The notes under the pieces: generated by a model
The model's input: the letters and a program-made list of their open reading frames with translations, nothing else
Told to the model about the DNA's origin: nothing
Database searches by the model: none
Translations under genes and position numbers: made by a program
Assembly: GCA_944380515.1 (NCBI GenBank)
Contig: CALWHT010000051.1
Coordinates: 1 to 64,000 of the forward strand
Origin: an uncultured Roseburia sp.
GTDB taxonomy: Bacteria; Bacillota; Clostridia; Lachnospirales; Lachnospiraceae
Direction: 5' to 3'
Length of the DNA: 64,000 bases
Shown: positions 58,300-64,000 of the stretch, in pieces
Numbering within the stretch: the first letter of the stretch is position 1
How the letters are laid out: each line of letters opens with the position of its first letter

Positions 58300-59145
58300 A
58301 TGGGAATTAAGACATATAACCCATATACACCTTCCAGAAGAAATATGACTGGTTCTGATTTCTCCGAAATCACAAAGACGACGCCGGAGAAGTCACTGGT
58401 TACTTCTTTAAAGAAGAACGCAGGCCGTAACAATCAGGGTAAAATTACCGTAAGACATCACGGCGGCGGAAACAGAAGAAAATACAGACTGGTTGATTTT
58501 AAGAGAAATAAAAAAGACGGAATCCCGGCAAAGGTAATCGGGATTGAGTACGATCCGAACAGAACGGCAAACATCGCATTAATCTGCTATGCAGACGGCG
58601 AGAAGTCCTACATCCTTGCTCCGCAGGGCTTAACGGACGGAATGACCGTTATGAGCGGCGCAGAGGCAGAGGTACGTGTAGGAAACTGCCTGCCGTTAGA
58701 GAATGTTCCGGTTGGTACCCAGGTACACAACATTGAACTGTATCCGGGCAAGGGCGGACAGCTTGTTCGCTCCGCAGGTATGAGCGCACAGCTTATGGCA
58801 AAAGAAGGCAAATACGCAACCCTGCGTCTTCCTTCCGGAGAAATGCGTATGGTTCCGTTAAAATGCCGCGCAACCATCGGTGTGATCGGCAATGCGGACC
58901 ACAACCTTGTAAACATCGGTAAAGCAGGACGTAAGCGTCATATGGGTATCCGCCCGACAGTACGCGGTTCTGTTATGAACCCGAATGACCATCCGCACGG
59001 CGGTGGTGAGGGACGTGCGCCGATCGGACGTCCGGGTCCGTGCACACCTTGGGGCAAGCCTGCGCTTGGTCTTAAGACAAGAAAGAAGAATAAGGCTTCC
59101 AATAAGCTTATCGTAAGAAGAAGGGACGGCAGGGCGTTGAAATAA
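58300..59145 (+). CDS. rplB: 50S ribosomal protein L2
   Basis: A 281-residue protein with [18 protein letters not shown] and the conserved [19 protein letters not shown] near the peptidyl transferase centre. A long hairpin and a probable promoter follow before rpsS. Confidence 0.98.
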   Translation: MGIKTYNPYTPSRRNMTGSDFSEITKTTPEKSLVTSLKKNAGRNNQGKITVRHHGGGNRRKYRLVDFKRNKKDGIPAKVIGIEYDPNRTANIALICYADGEKSYILAPQGLTDGMTVMSGAEAEVRVGNCLPLENVPVGTQVHNIELYPGKGGQLVRSAGMSAQLMAKEGKYATLRLPSGEMRMVPLKCRATIGVIGNADHNLVNIGKAGRKRHMGIRPTVRGSVMNPNDHPHGGGEGRAPIGRPGPCTPWGKPALGLKTRKKNKASNKLIVRRRDGRALK

Positions 59146-59151
59146 ATTTCA

Positions 59152-59206
59152 ACGCCCGGAAGAAGCAAAAATGATACTTGCTTCTTCCGGGCGTCTCTGT
59201 TATAAT
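59152..59206 (+). promoter_or_regulatory. Hairpin and internal promoter between rplB and rpsS
   Basis: A 16-bp perfect stem (59152-59167 and 59179-59194) lies directly after rplB and lacks a T-tract. Its 3' arm overlaps TTGCTT (59178-59183), which stands 17 nt before TATAAT (59201-59206): a plausible promoter for the rest of the operon. It could partially terminate or mark a processing site. Confidence 0.55.
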
Positions 59207-59275
59207 AAACAAGATGTTCGGAGTCCGAGGAAACACACGGCAGTGTGTAAGGACTGACAAAATAGGAGGTAAATT

Positions 59276-59557
59276 ATGGCTCGTTCATTAAAAAAAGGAC
59301 CATTTGCGGATGCAAGCCTGCTGAAAAAGGTAGACGCTTTGAATGCATCCGGCGAGAAATCTGTTATTAAGACATGGTCACGTCGTTCTACAATCTTCCC
59401 GCAGTTCGTTGGTCATACCATCGCTGTCCATGACGGAAGAAAGCATGTACCGGTGTATGTAACAGAGGATATGGTTGGACATAAACTTGGTGAGTTCGTT
59501 GCTACAAGAACTTACAGAGGACATGGAAAAGACGAAAAGAAATCAGGCGTTAGATAA
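59276..59557 (+). CDS. rpsS: 30S ribosomal protein S19
   Basis: A 93-residue protein of the 30S head. It begins [19 protein letters not shown] and contains [26 protein letters not shown] precedes the ATG. Confidence 0.98.
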   Translation: MARSLKKGPFADASLLKKVDALNASGEKSVIKTWSRRSTIFPQFVGHTIAVHDGRKHVPVYVTEDMVGHKLGEFVATRTYRGHGKDEKKSGVR

Positions 59558-59584
59558 GACATTTTTTGAAAGGAGGTTTCATCC

Positions 59585-59971
59585 ATGGCTAAGGGACATA
59601 GAAGTCAGATTAAGAGAGAGAGAAATGAAGTAAAAGATACCAGACCTTCCGCTAAGTTATCTTACGCAAGAGTGTCTGTTCAGAAAGCTTGCTTCGTATT
59701 GGACGCAATCCGCGGAAAGGATGTTCAGACGGCACTCGCCATCGTGACCTACAATCCGAGATACGCTTCAAGCTTGGTAAAGAAATTGCTGGAGTCGGCG
59801 ATTGCAAACGCTGAGAACAACAACGGAATGAAAGCTGAGAACCTTTACGTTGCAGAGTGCTATGCAAATAAGGGACCGACAATGAAGAGAATCAGACCGA
59901 GGGCACAGGGCAGGGCTTACAGGATCGAGAAGAGAATGAGCCACATTACAATCGTGCTGGATGAAAAATAA
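59585..59971 (+). CDS. rplV: 50S ribosomal protein L22
   Basis: A 128-residue protein with the tunnel-lining loop around RIRPRAQGRAYRIEKRMSH. The spacing of 27 nt to rpsS and AGGAGG are as expected. Confidence 0.98.
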   Translation: MAKGHRSQIKRERNEVKDTRPSAKLSYARVSVQKACFVLDAIRGKDVQTALAIVTYNPRYASSLVKKLLESAIANAENNNGMKAENLYVAECYANKGPTMKRIRPRAQGRAYRIEKRMSHITIVLDEK

Positions 59972-59999
59972 AACCTCCCGCAGTCAGGCGGCGGGCAGG

Positions 60000-60034
60000 C
60001 GTTCCGCGAAAAAAGCTGCTGCGGGACGTTTTTT
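60000..60034 (+). terminator. Terminator-like hairpin between rplV and rpsC
   Basis: CGTTCCGC (60000-60007) pairs with GCGGGACG (60021-60028, one G-T pair), followed by six T. In the middle of the operon it may act as an attenuator. Confidence 0.5.
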
Positions 60035-60049
60035 GAGAAAGGAGTAAAT

Positions 60050-60706
60050 ATGGGACAGAAAGTTAATCCACATGGCTTAAGAGTCGGCGTTATCAAAGAC
60101 TGGGACTCGAAATGGTATGCGGAAGCAGATTTTGCAGATTTCCTGGTAGAAGACTACAACATCAGAACCTATCTGAAAAAGAAATTATATGCAGCAGGTG
60201 TTTCCAAGATTGAAATCGAGAGAGCATCTGACCGCGTAAAGGTTATCATCTACACGGCAAAGCCGGGCGTGGTAATCGGAAAGGGCGGAGCCGAGATTGA
60301 GAAAATCAAAGGCCAGGTTCAGAAGTTTACAGATAAAAAATTAATCGTTGATATCAAAGAGGTAAAGAGACCGGATCGTGATGCTCAGCTTGTGGCAGAG
60401 AACATTGCCCTTCAGCTTGAGAACCGTGTTTCTTTCCGTAGAGCAATGAAGTCCTGCATGGGAAGAACCATGAAGGCAGGCGCAAAGGGAATTAAGACTT
60501 CCTGCTCCGGACGTCTTGGCGGAGCTGATATGGCGCGTACGGAGTTCTATTCCGAGGGAACGATTCCGCTTCAGACTTTAAGAGCAGACATCGATTATGG
60601 ATTCGCTGAAGCAGATACCACTTACGGCAAGGTTGGCGTAAAGGTTTGGATTTATAAGGGCGAGGTACTTCCTGCAAAAGCGAATAAGGAAGGGGGAGTT
60701 CAGTAA
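60050..60706 (+). CDS. rpsC: 30S ribosomal protein S3
   Basis: A 218-residue protein with [19 protein letters not shown] at the start, the KH domain ([15 protein letters not shown]) and the C-terminal S3 domain ([16 protein letters not shown]). It forms part of the mRNA entry tunnel. The stop overlaps the rplP start. Confidence 0.98.
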   Translation: MGQKVNPHGLRVGVIKDWDSKWYAEADFADFLVEDYNIRTYLKKKLYAAGVSKIEIERASDRVKVIIYTAKPGVVIGKGGAEIEKIKGQVQKFTDKKLIVDIKEVKRPDRDAQLVAENIALQLENRVSFRRAMKSCMGRTMKAGAKGIKTSCSGRLGGADMARTEFYSEGTIPLQTLRADIDYGFAEADTTYGKVGVKVWIYKGEVLPAKANKEGGVQ

Positions 60707-61143
60707 TGTTAATGCCAAAGAGAGTAAAACATCGTAAACAGTTCCGCGGTTCCATGAGCGGAAAGGCAACCAGAGGCAACACGATTACTTACGGTGAGTA
60801 CGGTATTGTTGCTTTGGAGCCATGCTGGATTAAAGCAAACCAGATTGAGGCAGCCCGTATTGCGATGACGAGATATATCAAGCGTGGCGGTAAGGTTTGG
60901 ATTAAGATTTTCCCGGAGAAGCCGGTAACACAGAAGCCGATGGGCGTTCGTATGGGAAAAGGAAAGGGTGCCCTGGAGTACTGGGTAGCCGTTGTGAAAC
61001 CAGGTCGTGTATTATTTGAAATCTCCGGTGTTCCGGAAGACGTTGCGAGAGAAGCGCTGCGTCTTGCTACACACAAATTACCTTGCAAATGTAAAGTAGT
61101 TTCACGTGCAGATTTAGAAGGCGGTGTATCAGATGAAAACTAA
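60706..61143 (+). CDS. rplP: 50S ribosomal protein L16
   Basis: A 145-residue protein beginning [20 protein letters not shown], with [17 protein letters not shown]. It binds near the A-site tRNA. rpmC starts inside its end. Confidence 0.98.
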   Translation: MLMPKRVKHRKQFRGSMSGKATRGNTITYGEYGIVALEPCWIKANQIEAARIAMTRYIKRGGKVWIKIFPEKPVTQKPMGVRMGKGKGALEYWVAVVKPGRVLFEISGVPEDVAREALRLATHKLPCKCKVVSRADLEGGVSDEN

Positions 61144-61342
61144 GAAATATTTAGAAGAATTAAAGGGCCAGTCTGTTGCAGACTTAAACGCACAGTTAGT
61201 AGAAGCTAAAAAAGAACTTTTCAATTTGAGATTCCAGAACGCAACCAATCAGTTAGACAACACAAGCAGAATCAAGGAAGTCAGAAAGAATATCGCAAGA
61301 ATTCAGACTATCATCACTGAGAAGGCTAAGGCTGCGCAGTAG
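61133..61342 (+). CDS. rpmC: 50S ribosomal protein L29
   Basis: A 69-residue helical hairpin protein with [20 protein letters not shown]. The ATG at 61133 overlaps rplP by 11 nt; the upstream GTG at 61124 is less likely. Confidence 0.95.
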   Translation: MKTKKYLEELKGQSVADLNAQLVEAKKELFNLRFQNATNQLDNTSRIKEVRKNIARIQTIITEKAKAAQ

Positions 61343-61368
61343 GATTCCAGAAAGGAGAATAATCGGTC

Positions 61369-61626
61369 GTGGAAGAAAGAAATCTTAGAAAAACACGTGT
61401 TGGTATTGTTGTGAGCGACAAGATGGATAAGACAATCACTGTTGCGATCCAGGATAACGTAAGACATCCGCTTTACAGCAAAATCGTTAAAAAAACATAT
61501 AAATTAAAGGCTCATGACGAGAATAACGAGTGCAAAATCGGTGACAAGGTAAGAGTCATGGAGACAAGGCCATTGTCGAAGGATAAGAGATGGAGACTTG
61601 TAGAAATCATGGAGAGAGCAAAATAA
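61369..61626 (+). CDS. rpsQ: 30S ribosomal protein S17
   Basis: An 85-residue protein starting from GTG after AAAGGAG. It has [20 protein letters not shown] and [19 protein letters not shown]. Confidence 0.97.
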   Translation: MEERNLRKTRVGIVVSDKMDKTITVAIQDNVRHPLYSKIVKKTYKLKAHDENNECKIGDKVRVMETRPLSKDKRWRLVEIMERAK

Positions 61627-61644
61627 TTAAAGGAGGCTACAAGC

Positions 61645-62013
61645 ATGGTACAACAGGAAAGTAGACTGAAAGTGGCCGATAACACAGGAGCAAGGGAACT
61701 GCTTGTGATTCGTGTTATGGGTGGCTCTACTAGAAGATATGCGAATATTGGTGATGTGATTGTTGCTACGGTTAAAGAGGCAACACCAGGCGGTGTTGTT
61801 AAAAAAGGCGATGTCGTAAAAGCTGTCGTTGTCCGTTCTGTAAAAGGTGCGCGTCGGAAAGACGGTTCTTATATCAAATTTGATGAGAATGCGGCGGTTA
61901 TCATTAAAGATGACAAGACCCCGAGAGGAACACGTATTTTTGGACCAGTAGCAAGAGAGCTTCGTGAGAAACAGTTCATGAAAATTGTTTCCTTAGCTCC
62001 AGAAGTATTGTAG
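61645..62013 (+). CDS. rplN: 50S ribosomal protein L14
   Basis: A 122-residue protein with [37 protein letters not shown] and [16 protein letters not shown], located at the subunit interface. Confidence 0.98.
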   Translation: MVQQESRLKVADNTGARELLVIRVMGGSTRRYANIGDVIVATVKEATPGGVVKKGDVVKAVVVRSVKGARRKDGSYIKFDENAAVIIKDDKTPRGTRIFGPVARELREKQFMKIVSLAPEVL

Positions 62014-62025
62014 GAGGACCAGGAT

Positions 62026-62337
62026 ATGGCAACCATGAAAATTAAAAAAGGCGATATGGTCAAGGTTATCGCTGGTAAGGATAAAGATAAAGAGGGCAAG
62101 GTTATTGCCGTAAACAAGAAGAAGAACACGGTTCTGGTTGAGGGTATCAACATGGTGACAAAGCATGCGAAACCGAGCATGCGTAATCAGCAGGGCGGTA
62201 TCATCCACCAGGAGGCACCGGTTGACCTTTCTAATGTAATGTACCTTCACAAAGGCACTCCGACCCGCGTAGGCTTTAAGATGGACGGGGACAAGAAGGT
62301 ACGTTTCGCAAAGAAAACCGGCGAAGTGATTGACTAA
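62026..62337 (+). CDS. rplX: 50S ribosomal protein L24
   Basis: A 103-residue protein with the KOW motif ([20 protein letters not shown]) near the start. It initiates 50S assembly. Only 12 nt follow rplN. Confidence 0.97.
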   Translation: MATMKIKKGDMVKVIAGKDKDKEGKVIAVNKKKNTVLVEGINMVTKHAKPSMRNQQGGIIHQEAPVDLSNVMYLHKGTPTRVGFKMDGDKKVRFAKKTGEVID

Positions 62338-62358
62338 TAAGGAGAGGAGGCAAAACAG

Positions 62359-62898
62359 TTGAGCAGACTTAGAGAGAAGTACCAGAGCGAGATCGTAGAC
62401 GCTATGGTCAAAAAATTTGGATATAAAAACATCATGGAAGTACCGAAGCTCGATAAAATCGTGGTAAACATGGGCGTCGGCGAAGCCAAAGAAAATGCGA
62501 AAGTATTGGAAGCTGCCATCAAGGACATGGAGACGATTACCGGCCAGAAGGCAGTTGCGACCAAGGCAAAGAACGCGATTGCAAACTTCAAAATCAGGGA
62601 AGGTATGGCAATCGGCTGTAAGACAACGCTGCGCGGCGAGAAAATGTATGAGTTCATGGATCGTTTGATTAACCTTGCATTACCTCGTGTGCGTGACTTC
62701 AGAGGCGTAAACCCGAACGCATTTGACGGACGCGGAAACTATGCGCTTGGCATTAAAGAGCAGTTAATCTTCCCGGAAATCGAATACGATAAGGTTGACA
62801 AGGTGCGTGGTATGGACATTATCTTTGTTACAACCGCAAAGACCGACGAAGAAGCTCGTGAATTATTGACACTGTTCAATATGCCGTTCGCCAAATAA
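62359..62898 (+). CDS. rplE: 50S ribosomal protein L5
   Basis: A 179-residue protein using TTG as start after GGAGAGGAGG. It contains [19 protein letters not shown] and [19 protein letters not shown], and binds 5S rRNA. Confidence 0.98.
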   Translation: MSRLREKYQSEIVDAMVKKFGYKNIMEVPKLDKIVVNMGVGEAKENAKVLEAAIKDMETITGQKAVATKAKNAIANFKIREGMAIGCKTTLRGEKMYEFMDRLINLALPRVRDFRGVNPNAFDGRGNYALGIKEQLIFPEIEYDKVDKVRGMDIIFVTTAKTDEEARELLTLFNMPFAK

Positions 62899-62914
62899 GT
62901 AGGAGGGAATTTTA

Positions 62915-63100
62915 ATGGCTAAAACATCTATGAAAGTAAAACAGCAGCGCAAACAGAAATTCTCTACCAGAGAATATACCCGCTGCAAGATTTGTGGACG
63001 TCCACATTCTGTTTTAAGAAAATACGGAATCTGCAGAGTATGTTTCCGTGAATTAGCATACAAAGGCCAGATACCAGGCGTTAAGAAAGCAAGCTGGTAA
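62915..63100 (+). CDS. rpsN: 30S ribosomal protein S14, zinc-binding type
   Basis: A 61-residue short S14 with the zinc ribbon [20 protein letters not shown] (four cysteines). This is the C+ form that depends on zinc; no zinc-independent copy is in the window. Confidence 0.98.
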   Translation: MAKTSMKVKQQRKQKFSTREYTRCKICGRPHSVLRKYGICRVCFRELAYKGQIPGVKKASW

Positions 63101-63151
63101 TCAGACTGCTGCGCCCGGCGCAGTAATATAATAAAGGAGGAAATATACATC

Positions 63152-63553
63152 ATGACTACAAGTGATCCAATCGCAGATATGCTTACAAGAATCCGCAATG
63201 CAAACACTGCTAAACATGATACCGTTGACGTTCCGGCATCCAAAATGAAAATTGCAATCGCAGATATTCTTGTTGACGAGGGATATATCGCAAAATATGA
63301 TATCGTGGAAGACGGCAGCTTTAAGACCATCCGCATCACCTTAAAATACGGCGCGGACAAAAATGAGAAAATCATTACGGGTCTTAAGAGAATTTCCAAA
63401 CCGGGACTTCGTGTTTATGCCGGCAAGGATGAGCTTCCGAGAGTTCTTGGCGGCTTGGGAATCGCAATTCTTTCCACGAATCAGGGAATCATTACCGATA
63501 AAGAGGCGAGAAAGCTTCAGGTTGGTGGAGAAGTATTAGCATTTGTATGGTAA
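63152..63553 (+). CDS. rpsH: 30S ribosomal protein S8
   Basis: A 133-residue protein with [19 protein letters not shown] at the start and [20 protein letters not shown] near the end. A 9-bp hairpin without a T-tract (63583-63591 and 63595-63603) follows in the 122-nt gap to rplF. Confidence 0.98.
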   Translation: MTTSDPIADMLTRIRNANTAKHDTVDVPASKMKIAIADILVDEGYIAKYDIVEDGSFKTIRITLKYGADKNEKIITGLKRISKPGLRVYAGKDELPRVLGGLGIAILSTNQGIITDKEARKLQVGGEVLAFVW

Positions 63554-63675
63554 ATTTTGATTTCCATTGGAAAATTAAAATTGGAAGAACGTTCCGTTCT
63601 TCCGCTGTACTGGTTATTTAAATGGTAACTACGGCGAAAGCCGCAATTATTTAGCATAAATTAGGAGGTACGGGC

Positions 63676-64000
63676 ATGTCACGTATAGGAAGAATGCCAA
63701 TCGCAGTTCCGGCTGGTGTGACAGTGGAAATTGCAGAAAATAATCATGTGACTGTAAAAGGTCCTAAGGGAACTCTGGAAAGAACCCTTCCGTCCGAGAT
63801 GGACATTAAATTAGAGGGCAGTGAAGTCATCGTTACAAGACCGAATGATTTGAAAAAAATGAAATCCTTACACGGATTGACAAGAACGCTGATCAACAAC
63901 ATGGTTGTCGGCGTAACGGAAGGATACACGAAAGAGCTTGAGGTAAACGGTGTTGGTTACAGAGCTTCCAAATCCGGTAAAGTGCTCACACTGAACCTGG
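63676..64000 (+). CDS. rplF: 50S ribosomal protein L6 (truncated by the window end)
   Basis: The first 108 codons of L6, starting SRIGRMPIAVPAGVTVEI and containing GPKGTLERTLPSEMDI and LINNMVVGVTEGYTKELEV. The frame is open to the last base of the window; AGGAGG precedes the ATG. Confidence 0.97.
   Translation, partial: MSRIGRMPIAVPAGVTVEIAENNHVTVKGPKGTLERTLPSEMDIKLEGSEVIVTRPNDLKKMKSLHGLTRTLINNMVVGVTEGYTKELEVNGVGYRASKSGKVLTLNL

Overview
The window comes from a low-to-mid GC Firmicute, most likely a gut Lachnospiraceae (Clostridium cluster XIVa); I cannot fix the genus. The support is an S10 ribosomal protein operon in standard Firmicutes order with a four-cysteine (zinc-type) S14, strong AGGAGG ribosome sites with some GTG/TTG starts, a TraX-like protein, a HAD-ThiD fusion and a two-gene LysO exporter.

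Layout. 1-3.5 kb is an AT-rich, decayed accessory stretch: a broken acetyltransferase, a nucleotidyltransferase-fold gene, a gene remnant, a 40-bp direct repeat and a conserved protein of unknown function. 3.5-7.6 kb has a truncated GNAT, a hotdog thioesterase and a MoxR / DUF58 / membrane-protein operon. 7.75-28.2 kb is the most unusual part. It is one apparent operon with an HD-GYP protein, two small secreted or membrane-anchored proteins, a membrane-anchored McrB-like AAA+ ATPase, a DUF2357-type partner, an ER-type (SipW-like) signal peptidase, three more small anchored proteins and a 3889-residue GLUG-repeat surface protein. It ends in a perfect hairpin, opposite a degenerate GGDEF-EAL protein. 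I read it as a c-di-GMP-linked, signal-peptidase-dedicated extracellular matrix or adhesin system whose AAA+/DUF2357 pair resembles McrBC but shows no visible nuclease motif.

29.9-51.5 kb is mostly housekeeping and metabolism: a cytosolic pectinesterase with a 50-residue membrane protein, class II aldolase, GlgX-type debranching enzyme, SDR reductase, VanW protein, tRNA-Pro(CGG), pyrF, TraX-like and AI-2E family membrane proteins, thiamine salvage (thiM-thiE-HAD::thiD), LysO halves, CorA, a four-gene ABC transporter, an rRNA methyltransferase-like protein and the TrkH/TrkA potassium system. Two copies of a short palindromic element (31378-31542 and 36273-36396) share ends and loops, but their stems differ in sequence while staying paired.

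51.7-55.8 kb is a second accessory islet: three leftward orphan genes, one encoding a very acidic 66-residue protein, and a rightward AT-rich 743-residue Cys-cluster/coiled-coil protein preceded by stacked short repeats. 55.8 kb to the end is the S10 operon: strong promoter, about 300-nt structured leader, then rpsJ-rplC-rplD-rplW-rplB-rpsS-rplV-rpsC-rplP-rpmC-rpsQ-rplN-rplX-rplE-rpsN-rpsH and a truncated rplF, with intercistronic hairpins and a probable internal promoter before rpsS.
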